From assembly GCA_944372325.1 (NCBI GenBank), contig CALVYR010000004.1, forward strand, positions 1 to 50,594: a DNA stretch of 50,594 nt, written 5' to 3'. Each line of letters starts with the position of its first letter. The first letter of the stretch is position 1. This document shows positions 1 through 7,259 of this stretch, piece by piece. Both the position numbers and the translations under genes were made by a program. The notes beneath the pieces are model-generated. The model had not been told where the DNA came from. It was given only the letters and a program-made list of their open reading frames with translations, and ran no database searches. Source of the DNA: an uncultured Clostridia bacterium (GTDB lineage Bacteria; Bacillota; Clostridia; Christensenellales; UBA1242).

Positions 1-5
1 AAAGC

Positions 6-80
6 TGGCTGGGGTGGCAGGATTTGAACCTACGCATGCGAGAGTCAAAGTCTCGTGCCTTACCACTTGGCGACACCCCA
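6..80 (-). tRNA. tRNA-Gln (anticodon TTG)
   Basis: Read on the minus strand, the sequence folds into a full cloverleaf. The 7-bp acceptor stem is TGGGGTG with CACCCCA, the discriminator is G and the CCA is encoded. The anticodon stem CGAGA/TCTCG closes a CTTTGAC loop, giving anticodon TTG for glutamine codon CAA. It is the last of three clustered minus-strand tRNA genes. Confidence 0.95.
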
Positions 81-136
81 CTATGTTAGAGGAGGGTGAT
101 TTTTAGCATTTGTAAACTTAAAGTTTACAAATGCAA

Positions 137-213
137 TGGTGGACCTTCTAGGACTCGAACCTAGGACCGACCGGTTATGAGCCGGTTGCTCTAACCAACT
201 GAGCTAAAGGTCC
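137..213 (-). tRNA. tRNA with CAT anticodon (Met elongator or Ile2)
   Basis: This is a minus-strand cloverleaf with acceptor stem GGACCTT/AAGGTCC, discriminator A and an encoded CCA. The anticodon stem ACCGG/CCGGT encloses CTCATAA, so the anticodon is CAT. The acceptor is a normally paired elongator type, so it is not an initiator. The GGACCTT acceptor resembles what I remember of the Bacillus lysidine-modified tRNA-Ile2, but sequence alone leaves elongator Met and Ile2 both possible. Confidence 0.9.
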
Positions 214-218
214 ACATT

Positions 219-294
219 TGGTCGGGGTGAAGAGACTCGAACTCCCGGCCCCATGGTCCCAAACCACGTGCGCTACCAACTGCGCTACACCCCG
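219..294 (-). tRNA. tRNA-Pro (anticodon TGG)
   Basis: This is a minus-strand cloverleaf with acceptor CGGGGTG/CACCCCG, discriminator A and an encoded CCA. The anticodon stem CGTGG/CCATG holds a TTTGGGA loop, giving anticodon TGG (proline). It is the first gene of the three-tRNA cluster and starts a few bases after a plausible promoter. Confidence 0.94.
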
Positions 295-308
295 CCAGAC
301 TTTGCTAG

Positions 309-335
309 TTTATAACATTATACATTTTGTGTCAA
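309..335 (-). promoter_or_regulatory. Probable promoter of the tRNA cluster
   Basis: On the minus strand there is a perfect -35 TTGACA (330-335) and a -10-like TATAAA (309-314) with a short 15-base spacer. It lies just upstream of tRNA-Pro and points into the tRNA cluster. The short spacer lowers confidence. Confidence 0.5.
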
Positions 336-483
336 GTGTTTGTTAAAAATTTTTTAATTTTTTGACAAAAAAATATAAGTGTCATTTCAAATTGAGCAGA
401 GTTAGTATAATATTTTTTTTAAATAAAGTCAATATTTTTTCACATTTAAAGAAATTTTAATTAAAATATAAATTTTTATAGAA

Positions 484-651
484 TTTAGTTGACAAAAATG
501 CGGGGGGGGGTAGAATTGGGTATCAAAAAAATTTAATAAGGTAATACCTTTTAAAATTGGCTTTCAGCGCTCGTTTCGTCGTGTATAGCTAAACAAACAA
601 CAATTTCTTGCGGTCGAAATGACATTTAAAAAAACAAAAGGAGAATAAACA
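484..651 (+). repeat. Interspersed repeat with poly-G tract, copy 1
   Basis: This repeat unit is partly shared with 50346-50594. The shared blocks are TTGACAAAAATGC followed by a G-run and TAGAAT, then GGGTATCAAAAAAATTT, then a GCTCGTTTCG motif. Here the G-run is nine bases (502-510). The segment also contains GAAATGACA (617-625), the inverse of TGTCATTTC at 381-389. The unit forms the whole upstream region of the surface-protein gene at 652. The rest of the 295-651 gap is AT-rich without a visible gene. Confidence 0.7.
489..516 (+). promoter_or_regulatory. Sigma-A-like promoter with G9 spacer tract
   Basis: A consensus -35 TTGACA (489-494) and a good -10 TAGAAT (511-516) are separated by 16 bases. 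Nine of the spacer bases form an uninterrupted G-run (502-510). It points at the surface-protein gene and implies a leader of about 130 bases. A homopolymer in the spacer is the classical arrangement for slipped-strand phase variation (established principle); that it operates here is inference. Confidence 0.55.
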
Positions 652-2034
652 ATGAAAAGAACAAAATTAATTGCAAGTTTAATGATGTGTGTGTTTTGCC
701 TAAGCTTTTTAGTAGTAGGCGTATGGGCAACAGTGACTAGTGTAAACTTTAATTTAAACGGAAATTTACAATACTATCCAGAGGGTGTGTATGTAGAACT
801 CAGCGGTCAAGTGTATAGAGGAAGTAGTTCAGATAGCCTCACAGCCTTAACTTATGACCCAAGATTTACATTAGAACCAACAACAAACTATGATAATTCC
901 ACAGGTGAACCTAGTGGCAACTTTCCAATGGAAAGCTGGAATATACAAAATTTAACTTTTACCCCAGTGGATAGGTTTATTCAGGTGGAAGTAAATATTA
1001 AAAACCACTCTGAGTTTACAATAATGGCAACACCAAATGTGCTTTTAAATAGCCTAGATATAACCTCAAATACTTTTACTAATTTTACTTTATCTGACAA
1101 TAGAGAAGATATAGCATTTATATCTTCAGGAGCAACTAAAACATATAAATTATTAATTCAACTAAACGATAATGCTACTGAAACCACAAATAATAACCTT
1201 TCTGTAAGTTTTGAAATATATAGTTCAACAGATTATTTAACATGGGTAGAAGATGACCCAGATACAACAGATGTAGTAGATGGCTACTGGACACTAATAA
1301 TGGGTGAATATGAGGGAACTCCACTTGTTTGGCGTATGGTACTTAAAGAAGAAAATAACGATGTAAGAAGTGTAGTAGGCTACACTCAGGATACACCTTT
1401 AAGCGGAAGTTACTACTTTTTATTAGATACTTATATTGAAGATGTGTTTGAGTGTTCATATGAGAATAATTATATCAATTCTTCTACTAATACTACTACC
1501 AGAACAGATTTATATGCTAATATAGTAAGTGTTGCTGATTATTCTATAAGTAATATTAGAGGATATTTGACAGGTGTTGATGTTTATAGAGGATATACTT
1601 CTTTATCTTCAGAATATTCTGAAAGTTTACATTCAAGCCAAACAGAACCAGAAAATTTTGTAGAAAAATTTGGCTTAGAGAGTTCTATTGTTTATAAATT
1701 GATACAAGCAAGAACTCTTACGGATTTATATTCAAATATTGTCAATAGTACAACAAAAACATCTCTTGAATTTGATACTGATACAGGTATTGATCCAGAT
1801 ACAACTGCGGACAAACTTTGGCTTATTAGTTATTATGAAGCCTCAAAAATTACTACTACACAAAGCACAGGATCGGATAATGGGGCAAGAAGTTGGAGTT
1901 CAATATATTGGACAAGAACAGCAAACTCAACACCACATCCTTATTATATTATGACAAATGGATATATAGGACTTGGAAGTATTTATTTTAATTGGACCAA
2001 CTGCGCGCGCCCAGCTTTCAAAATTTCATTTTAA
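652..2034 (+). CDS. Exported DUF6273-like surface protein
   Basis: The product is 460 residues long. It has an N-terminal signal peptide (basic MKRTK, then a hydrophobic stretch to about residue 27) and is therefore exported. Residues ~30-190 are a Thr/Asn/Ser-rich extracellular region without a recognised motif. From about residue 205 (DGYWTLIMGEY) to the C-terminus it resembles the DUF6273 type, with a W-R-M core, a WTRTA segment and the terminal CARPAFKI motif. Function is unknown; similar proteins are usually multi-copy and surface-linked. The start follows AAAGGAG. A hairpin terminator lies 12 bases downstream, so it is a single-gene unit behind the poly-G promoter. Assignment rests on motif resemblance only. 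Confidence 0.75.
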   Translation: MKRTKLIASLMMCVFCLSFLVVGVWATVTSVNFNLNGNLQYYPEGVYVELSGQVYRGSSSDSLTALTYDPRFTLEPTTNYDNSTGEPSGNFPMESWNIQNLTFTPVDRFIQVEVNIKNHSEFTIMATPNVLLNSLDITSNTFTNFTLSDNREDIAFISSGATKTYKLLIQLNDNATETTNNNLSVSFEIYSSTDYLTWVEDDPDTTDVVDGYWTLIMGEYEGTPLVWRMVLKEENNDVRSVVGYTQDTPLSGSYYFLLDTYIEDVFECSYENNYINSSTNTTTRTDLYANIVSVADYSISNIRGYLTGVDVYRGYTSLSSEYSESLHSSQTEPENFVEKFGLESSIVYKLIQARTLTDLYSNIVNSTTKTSLEFDTDTGIDPDTTADKLWLISYYEASKITTTQSTGSDNGARSWSSIYWTRTANSTPHPYYIMTNGYIGLGSIYFNWTNCARPAFKISF

Positions 2035-2046
2035 GCAATACTTTTT

Positions 2047-2081
2047 AAAATGCTAAGTAGAAATGCTTAGCATTTTTTATT
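2047..2081 (+). terminator. Rho-independent terminator of the surface-protein gene
   Basis: The stem AAAATGCTAAG (2047-2057) pairs with CTTAGCATTTT (2066-2076) around an eight-base loop and is followed by T-rich sequence. Confidence 0.85.
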
Positions 2082-2172
2082 TACTTATTCTAAATTAAGT
2101 CCTTTTTCGCCATTTTCTCCAATTTTTCTTAAGGCTCTTTATGCTATCATTTTTTCATCAAAGGAGGAAATT

Positions 2173-2481
2173 ATGTTGGTTAAAAATAGAGTCTACAACA
2201 ATACGCTATATGTGCTTTTAAGTGGAGAATTAGATGAACACTCTGCCTATAACACCAGAATCACTTTAGATGAGCTTTTTGAACATGACAATTTTAAACA
2301 GATTATCATAGATCTTTCTGAGCTAGATTTTATGGATAGCACAGGCATTGGTGTTTTAATAGGAAGATACAAAAAGATGAAAGATAGAAAGATACCTATT
2401 TTTATTTGTAACCCTTCCGCTCATGCAGAAAAGATTTTTAAAATGACAGGGCTATATGAAATTATGCCTAAAATAGTTTAA
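2173..2481 (+). CDS. spoIIAA: Anti-sigma-F factor antagonist SpoIIAA
   Basis: This is a 102-residue STAS-domain protein of normal family length. It is the anti-anti-sigma switch of the forespore: when unphosphorylated it binds SpoIIAB and frees sigma-F. The conserved phospho-acceptor context DFMDSTGIGVL is present, making Ser56 the expected site phosphorylated by SpoIIAB (Ser58 in Bacillus). The start follows an AAAGGAGG site. It is the first gene of spoIIAA-spoIIAB-sigF, with only 10 bases to the next gene. I could not identify a convincing sigma-H promoter in the 90 bases upstream. Confidence 0.95.
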   Translation: MLVKNRVYNNTLYVLLSGELDEHSAYNTRITLDELFEHDNFKQIIIDLSELDFMDSTGIGVLIGRYKKMKDRKIPIFICNPSAHAEKIFKMTGLYEIMPKIV

Positions 2482-2491
2482 GGAGAAAATT

Positions 2492-2944
2492 ATGATAAAA
2501 CCAATAAATGAAATGAATATTTCTTTTAAAGCTCTTTCAGTAAACGAGGGTTTTGCAAGAGCTTGCGTGGCTGCCTTTTGCGCCCAAGTAAACCCTAGTT
2601 TAGATGAAATTACAGACATAAAAACAGCAGTAAGCGAGGCTGTTACAAACTGCGTTGTTCATGCTTATCCTAAAAAGGTTGGCGATGTAAACATAAAGGT
2701 AGAACTATACGAAAATTCTGTTATCATTTTTGTTTCTGATAACGGCATTGGAATAGAGGACTTTGAAAGAGCGCGTGAACCATTTTTTACCACCAAGCCA
2801 AATGAAGAGCGTAGCGGAATGGGCTTTACCGTTATGGAAAGCTTTATGGATAAACTAGAACTATTAAAAAACGAAGGAAGAGGGGTTACAGTAAAAATGG
2901 AAAAGTTTTTTTCCATAAAGAAGAATATTGCAGTGGGGGAATAG
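2492..2944 (+). CDS. spoIIAB: Anti-sigma-F factor / serine kinase SpoIIAB
   Basis: This 150-residue GHKL-family ATPase binds and inactivates sigma-F and phosphorylates SpoIIAA. The N-box (Glu49 and Asn53 in AVSEAVTNCVVHAY), the G1 box SDNGIGI (~82-88) and the G2 box GMGFTVM are all intact, so it should be an active kinase. It ends directly against the sigF start codon (stop 2942-2944, ATG 2945), implying translational coupling and balanced amounts of the two partners. Confidence 0.95.
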   Translation: MIKPINEMNISFKALSVNEGFARACVAAFCAQVNPSLDEITDIKTAVSEAVTNCVVHAYPKKVGDVNIKVELYENSVIIFVSDNGIGIEDFERAREPFFTTKPNEERSGMGFTVMESFMDKLELLKNEGRGVTVKMEKFFSIKKNIAVGE

Positions 2945-3670
2945 ATGCTCTCTTCAACAGATACCTTGGCGCTCATAAAGCGCGCTCAGCAGGGAGATGA
3001 AGAGGCAAAGCAGATTTTAATAGAAGAAAATTCACCCCTTGTTAAAAGTGTAATTAAAAGATTTAAAGGGAAAGGAATTGAATATGACGACCTCTATCAA
3101 CTTGGCTGTGTGGGTTTTTTAAAAGCCATAAAAAATTTTAATACAGATTTTAATGTAAAGTTTTCCACCTATGTAGTTCCCATGGTGATAGGTGAGATAA
3201 AGCGCTTCATGCGTGACGACGGAGAAATAAAAGTATCTAGGGCTATAAAGTCCTTAAATTTAAAAATTTCTAAATTTATAGAAAATTTTTTAAAAGAACA
3301 TATGCGAAAGCCTACAACTAAGGAAATTGCAAAGGAATTTAACATAGATGAAAGCGAAGTTATCTTTACAATGGATTCAGCAAAAATGCCGATATCTATG
3401 TTCGCCACCTATGATGACGATTCAAATAAAGGACAATATTTAATCGACCGATTTATGCAGACAGGTGATAACGAAGAGGTTCTAGATAGCATTTCCTTAA
3501 AAGAGGCGCTCTCTAGCCTAGATGAAAGAGATAAAAAGATAGTTTTACTGCGTTTTTTTAGAGATAAAACACAGAGTGAAATTGCAAATGTGTTAAATAT
3601 ATCACAAGTGCAAGTATCCAGACTTGAATGTAAAATAATAGAGAAGATGAGAGAAAAATTAAAGGTTTAA
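2945..3670 (+). CDS. sigF: RNA polymerase sigma-F factor
   Basis: This is the 241-residue sigma-70-family forespore factor. Region 2 shows the typical YDDLYQLGCVGFLKAIKNF core-binding segment and the STYVVPMVIGEIKRF stretch. The C-terminal region 4 helix-turn-helix is ...SQSEIANVLNISQVQVSRLE-like, ending in KMREKL. Position behind spoIIAA and spoIIAB separates it from sigma-G and sigma-B paralogues. No spacing separates it from spoIIAB. A hairpin terminator follows immediately, so spoVAC-spoVAD must have their own promoter. Confidence 0.95.
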   Translation: MLSSTDTLALIKRAQQGDEEAKQILIEENSPLVKSVIKRFKGKGIEYDDLYQLGCVGFLKAIKNFNTDFNVKFSTYVVPMVIGEIKRFMRDDGEIKVSRAIKSLNLKISKFIENFLKEHMRKPTTKEIAKEFNIDESEVIFTMDSAKMPISMFATYDDDSNKGQYLIDRFMQTGDNEEVLDSISLKEALSSLDERDKKIVLLRFFRDKTQSEIANVLNISQVQVSRLECKIIEKMREKLKV

Positions 3671-3700
3671 AAAAGTCAAGAGAAAATCTTGACTTTTATT
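3671..3700 (+). terminator. Terminator after sigF
   Basis: AAAAGTCAAG (3671-3680) pairs with CTTGACTTTT (3688-3697) around a seven-base loop. The stop codon of the minus-strand XRE remnant overlaps the right arm, so the hairpin may serve both strands. Confidence 0.8.
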
Positions 3701-3902
3701 CTTCTATACCCAAAATATAGTCGGCTGTAACATTAAAAAAATATGCAAGTTTTACAATATAGCTAGCCTTAGGCTCGTTTATTCCTTTTTCCCAAAAGTC
3801 TATTGCTTTTTGAGTAACTCCTATTTCCTTTGCGAGCTTTGCCTGTGATAATGCTCTTTCTTTTCTAAGTTCTAAAAGCCTTGTTGAAATGTTTTCTTTG
3901 TA
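3696..3902 (-). pseudogene. XRE-family regulator lacking its start codon
   Basis: The minus strand encodes about 68 residues of a typical Cro/C1 helix-turn-helix protein: YKENISTRLLELRKERALSQ, then AKLAKEIGVTQKAIDFWEKG and a tail ending DYILGIEE. Relatives usually begin Met-(Tyr/Phe)-Lys. Here the codon before TAC (3900-3902) is CCA rather than ATG. Continuing upstream there is no start codon before an in-frame stop. The 5' end therefore looks replaced by the DUF6273-tail fragment that begins at about 3903. Without a start it is probably dead; an unusual start cannot be excluded. Confidence 0.6.
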
Positions 3903-4053
3903 TGGAACATATTTTTTATCAACATCACATTATAAAACTTATGATGGAAATTCTTCAACCGTTTTGATGGTTGCAAATGGTAATGGTTTAATTTATAATG
4001 GCGTTCAGAACACAACTTATGGGTCCCGTCCAGCTATTTTATATAGCATTTAA
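3889..4053 (+). pseudogene. Orphan 3' tail of a DUF6273-like surface gene
   Basis: The frame 3901-4053 encodes about 50 residues: YGTYFLSTSHYKTYDGN, then STVLMVANGNGLIYNGVQNT and TYGSRPAILYSI, followed by a stop. The closing G-x-RPAI resembles the CARPAFKI end of the surface protein at 652-2034 and is typical of DUF6273-type C-termini. There is no signal peptide, no upstream domain and no ribosome site. An in-frame ATG at 3889 lies inside the antisense of the XRE remnant and is probably accidental. I read it as a recombination or deletion remnant of a second family member. Confidence 0.6.
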
Positions 4054-4079
4054 AAAATAGCCTTAAAAGGCTATTTTTT
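4052..4079. terminator. Bidirectional terminator
   Basis: A perfect 13-bp inverted repeat AAAAAATAGCCTT (4052-4064) / AAGGCTATTTTTT (4067-4079) lies between the DUF6273 tail and the end of the lipoprotein gene. Its T-runs serve both strands. Confidence 0.8.
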
Positions 4080-5604
4080 AATTAAAATTTTTTATAAAGC
4101 TAGCAATTTTTTCTCCTGCTATTCTTAACTTGTTTACATCTTTATCTTCAAGCTTGTCTGGCTTTTCTTTGACAATGTGATTATTTACATCTTCAATTGT
4201 TTCGTCATCACTTGTTTTAATTTTAGGATACTTAGATATCTTTCCATTTTCTATTAAGTATCTATCTTGAAATTCGTCAGAACTTTCTATTTGCTTTCCA
4301 TTTTCATCTGTAGTGATTTTAGTTCTAGAGCCAGATATATCTATTATCCCTTCAACCTCAGCTTCTTTGATATCTCTTTTAGGTGGGGGCATTGTAACTT
4401 GGGTATTTTCACAGTTTGGACAGGTAGATAAACTTTCTTCATCTAAAATAGAAGTATCATAATAACTATTTGAAAGTATCGTATTTTCTACTTGCAAAAG
4501 AGAGCTTAAAATATTTTGTAAATAGGAGTTTCTAGTATCTAAACTATTTAAAAGTCTAATATATTTTGATGAAAGTTCATCTACATTTGCTGAATAGTTT
4601 ACCTTCATATTATTTACACTTTTTAGTTCGGTGCTCAATTCATTTTTAGAGGTGTTAATTTTATTTGCAAAATTATTTGCATTATTTAAAAGGTCTTTTA
4701 CGGCTTTTGCTTGAGTGTCAGATACATTTATATTTCCAGATTTAATTTGCTCTGCTAGTGAGTTTAAATAGCTGATATTTGCAAGTATTCTTGTTTTTAA
4801 GCTATTTGTTTTATCATTGCAATTTAATGTATCTATCTGAATAGCGCAAAGGTTGTTTAATTTTTGATAATGATTGTTTAAATCTGTTTCATAACCAATA
4901 TTTGCGTTATATCGGCTTTCATAGTTTGCTTTTTTATAGGTATTAATGTTAGTAGCAATATTTCTGTAGGTATTTATATTTTTATTAAATCTTTTATTAG
5001 TTGTTTCGTTAACAATCGGGTTATTTACAAGGTTATTATTTCTATAAACTCTATTATATAGGTTATTATAGTTTACATTATCTCTGTAGGTATCTATATT
5101 TGTTCCCACAATGCCATTTCCATTAAAGCCATTGTAGCCTGCACTATTATATAGGTTATAGTTGTATCCATAAGGGTAGACTCCAAAGCCGTAAGGATAT
5201 CCATAACCCATTCCGTAACCAAAGCCATAGCCGTTGTTACCAAAACCGTTATAGCCATAGCCGAATCTATTATTTATGTTATAGTAATTTCCGTAGGTGT
5301 CAGTGTTTCTATTGTAGTTTGGAACTACAAAAGCATTTCCGCCTACATTTTTTATATCAAGTTCTTCGGCATTTGATATTCTATCATTTGGCTTAGTGTT
5401 GCGCATTGTGGTAATTGCGTTATCAGAAATTAAGTCTGAGACCACAATTTCACTGTCAGAAATTGTATCAATGTTTTTGATGTAGTTATTAAGTTTGTTT
5501 AAGCTGTTGTTCATGTTGGATGCAAGGTTTGCATTTGTATTTCCGCAACCAACAAGGGTTAGCATTAGCATAAAGGCTAGTGCTAAAATTAAAAATTTTT
5601 TCAT
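4078..5604 (-). CDS. Gly/Tyr/Asn-rich lipoprotein of unknown function
   Basis: The product is 508 residues when started at MKKFLILALAF, which has an AGGAGGG site; an 11-codon longer frame exists. A lipoprotein signal ends in LVGC. Residues ~95-160 form a low-complexity stretch almost entirely of Gly, Tyr, Phe and Asn (repeated GYG/GFG). Asn/Tyr/Arg-rich sequence follows, then a helical region (~230-370), a CPNC motif, and a charged Lys/Asp/Glu-rich tail. No family is recognised. It lies antisense between sigF and spoVAC, which are neighbours in related genomes. A sporulation or envelope role is a guess from position. Confidence 0.75.
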   Translation of the reverse strand: MKKFLILALAFMLMLTLVGCGNTNANLASNMNNSLNKLNNYIKNIDTISDSEIVVSDLISDNAITTMRNTKPNDRISNAEELDIKNVGGNAFVVPNYNRNTDTYGNYYNINNRFGYGYNGFGNNGYGFGYGMGYGYPYGFGVYPYGYNYNLYNSAGYNGFNGNGIVGTNIDTYRDNVNYNNLYNRVYRNNNLVNNPIVNETTNKRFNKNINTYRNIATNINTYKKANYESRYNANIGYETDLNNHYQKLNNLCAIQIDTLNCNDKTNSLKTRILANISYLNSLAEQIKSGNINVSDTQAKAVKDLLNNANNFANKINTSKNELSTELKSVNNMKVNYSANVDELSSKYIRLLNSLDTRNSYLQNILSSLLQVENTILSNSYYDTSILDEESLSTCPNCENTQVTMPPPKRDIKEAEVEGIIDISGSRTKITTDENGKQIESSDEFQDRYLIENGKISKYPKIKTSDDETIEDVNNHIVKEKPDKLEDKDVNKLRIAGEKIASFIKNFN

Positions 5605-5700
5605 AATAACCCTCCTATTTTTTATTAGTTTGCGCAAAAAATTTTTTATTATGTATAGTTTAACTAATATTTTTCTTGCAATAATTAATTAGAGGTCTTT

Positions 5701-6147
5701 ATGAACGATATAGAAAAAAATAAAAAGTATAACGCCTATGTTGAGGCGAAAATTCCTAAAACAAGGGCGTTTCCGTCATTATTTAACTCGTTTTGGGTTG
5801 GTGGATTAATTTGCGTTTTAGGACAGGGCATAAATGATAGTTTACTTGCAATTTTTCCTAATATGGCAGAGCAAACAGCTTGGGGATATACTTTAATTGT
5901 ACTTATCTTTTTGGCATCATTTTTAACTGGCATTGGTGTTTATGATAGAATTGGTAGGTTTGCAGGTGGTGGAAGTATTGTTCCAATTACTGGCTTTTCC
6001 AATTCCATAACAAGCCCAGCAGTAGATTTTAAAAGTGAAGGCATTATCTACGGCATTTGTGTAAAGATGTTTTCTATTGCAGGACCGGTTATTGTTATAG
6101 GTGTTTTGTCTAGCATTATAGTTGGACTTATATATTTAATTTTCTAG
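5701..6147 (+). CDS. spoVAC: Stage V sporulation protein AC
   Basis: This 148-residue membrane protein belongs to the SpoVAC/SpoVAEB family. It is part of the inner-membrane channel that moves dipicolinic acid into the forespore and out at germination. Three to four hydrophobic segments are visible (from ~28, ~60, ~115). The family hallmark GRFAGGGSIVPITGFSNSI is followed by SPAVDFKSEG. The start is preceded by AGAGGTC. It is eight bases from spoVAD. Expected sigma-G control could not be confirmed because no clear promoter stands out upstream. Confidence 0.93.
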   Translation: MNDIEKNKKYNAYVEAKIPKTRAFPSLFNSFWVGGLICVLGQGINDSLLAIFPNMAEQTAWGYTLIVLIFLASFLTGIGVYDRIGRFAGGGSIVPITGFSNSITSPAVDFKSEGIIYGICVKMFSIAGPVIVIGVLSSIIVGLIYLIF

Positions 6148-6155
6148 GAGATTTT

Positions 6156-7166
6156 ATGACTAAAAATTTAAAGAGTCCACAGACCGTGGAGTTCAAAAAT
6201 AGACCAAAGATTATTGGAAACTATTCCATAGTTGGGCCTAAAGAAGGCGCTGGAAATTTTGGTGACTATTTCGACTATGTAATGAAAAGCGATTTATTTG
6301 GAGAAAAGACCTATGAAAAAGCTGAAAGAAAAATGGTAGAGCACGCCTTAGTTGGAGCTATAGATAGTGCAATGCTTACGCCAAGAGATATTTCCTTACT
6401 TTTAGCTGGTGACCTTTTAAACCAAATAATAAGTTCTAGCTATGCCGCTCGCGCCTTTGATATGCCTTATCTTGGCTTGTTTGGAGCTTGTTCCACAATG
6501 GCAGAAAGTTTAGCAATAGGGGCTAGCCTTGTAGACGGCGGATATTTTAAAAATGTGGCTTGTTCAACTGTAAGCCATTTCTCTACAGCGGAAAGGCAGT
6601 TTAGATTTCCTCTAGAGCTTGGAAACCAGCGCCCGCCAACTTCTCAGTGGACTGCTACGGCGGCGGGGTGTAGCATAGTATCATTAGATGGGCACGGACC
6701 TTGTATTACAAAAGCAACTTTTGGTAAAGTTACAGATTTTGGTATTAAAGATGTTAACAATATGGGCGCGGCTATGGCTCCTGCAGCTATGGGAACGCTT
6801 GTTAGACATTTTGAGGATACAGACACAAAGCCTGATGACTACGATTTAATTGTGTCTGGCGACCTTGGAAAACTAGGAAGTGAAATTTTAATGGATCTTA
6901 TGGAAGATAAGGGTTATAAACTTGGAGTAAACTACTGCGACTGTGGTCAAATGATGTATAGAAGAAAGCAAGAAACCCTTATGGGTGGAAGTGGATGTGG
7001 GTGTTCGGCTTCAATTTTAAATTCCTATTTAATTAAAAAATTAAAGGACGGCACTTACAAAAAGATTTTATTTATGGCAACAGGTGCATTATTGAGTACA
7101 ACTTCTACTCAGCAGGGTGATAGCGTTCCTGGCATAGCCCATGCAATTGTAATTGAAGCAGAGTAG
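6156..7166 (+). CDS. spoVAD: Stage V sporulation protein AD
   Basis: This 336-residue thiolase-fold protein is the dipicolinate-binding component of the SpoVA channel. The start shows the SpoVAD pattern TVEFKNRPKIIGNYSIVGPKEG. The thiolase-like segment with LFGACSTMAESLAIGA, the SHFSTAERQFRFPLELG stretch and a cysteine/glycine-rich GGSGCGCSAS segment are all present. The length is normal. It follows spoVAC directly, but no spoVAE gene follows; the next gene is ftsK/spoIIIE. Confidence 0.95.
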   Translation: MTKNLKSPQTVEFKNRPKIIGNYSIVGPKEGAGNFGDYFDYVMKSDLFGEKTYEKAERKMVEHALVGAIDSAMLTPRDISLLLAGDLLNQIISSSYAARAFDMPYLGLFGACSTMAESLAIGASLVDGGYFKNVACSTVSHFSTAERQFRFPLELGNQRPPTSQWTATAAGCSIVSLDGHGPCITKATFGKVTDFGIKDVNNMGAAMAPAAMGTLVRHFEDTDTKPDDYDLIVSGDLGKLGSEILMDLMEDKGYKLGVNYCDCGQMMYRRKQETLMGGSGCGCSASILNSYLIKKLKDGTYKKILFMATGALLSTTSTQQGDSVPGIAHAIVIEAE

Positions 7167-7200
7167 CGCATTTTTTGACAACATTTTCTTAATAAAAAAG

Positions 7201-7229
7201 TTGTATTTTTTTGCTCCTTATGCTAATAT
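7201..7229 (+). promoter_or_regulatory. Candidate promoter of ftsK-rimO-pgsA-recA
   Basis: TTGTAT (7201-7206), a 17-base spacer and TAATAT (7224-7229) lie about 30 bases before the ftsK start. Spacing is ideal and both hexamers are close to consensus. No other promoter is obvious before recA, so this may drive the four-gene run. Confidence 0.45.
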
Positions 7230-7259
7230 ATTAAGTATGAAATTTTTTAAGGAGTTATA

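Noticed and set aside
1900-4053. Diversity-generating retroelement: surface protein with variable C-terminus and a partial second copy nearby
   Set aside because: No reverse transcriptase, Avd-like gene or nucleotide-level template repeat is visible; the two C-termini are similar only at protein level.
5638-5700. Sigma-G promoter before spoVAC
   Set aside because: A TGTATA-like -35 is present but no matching -10 occurs at proper distance, so it is not reported as a feature.
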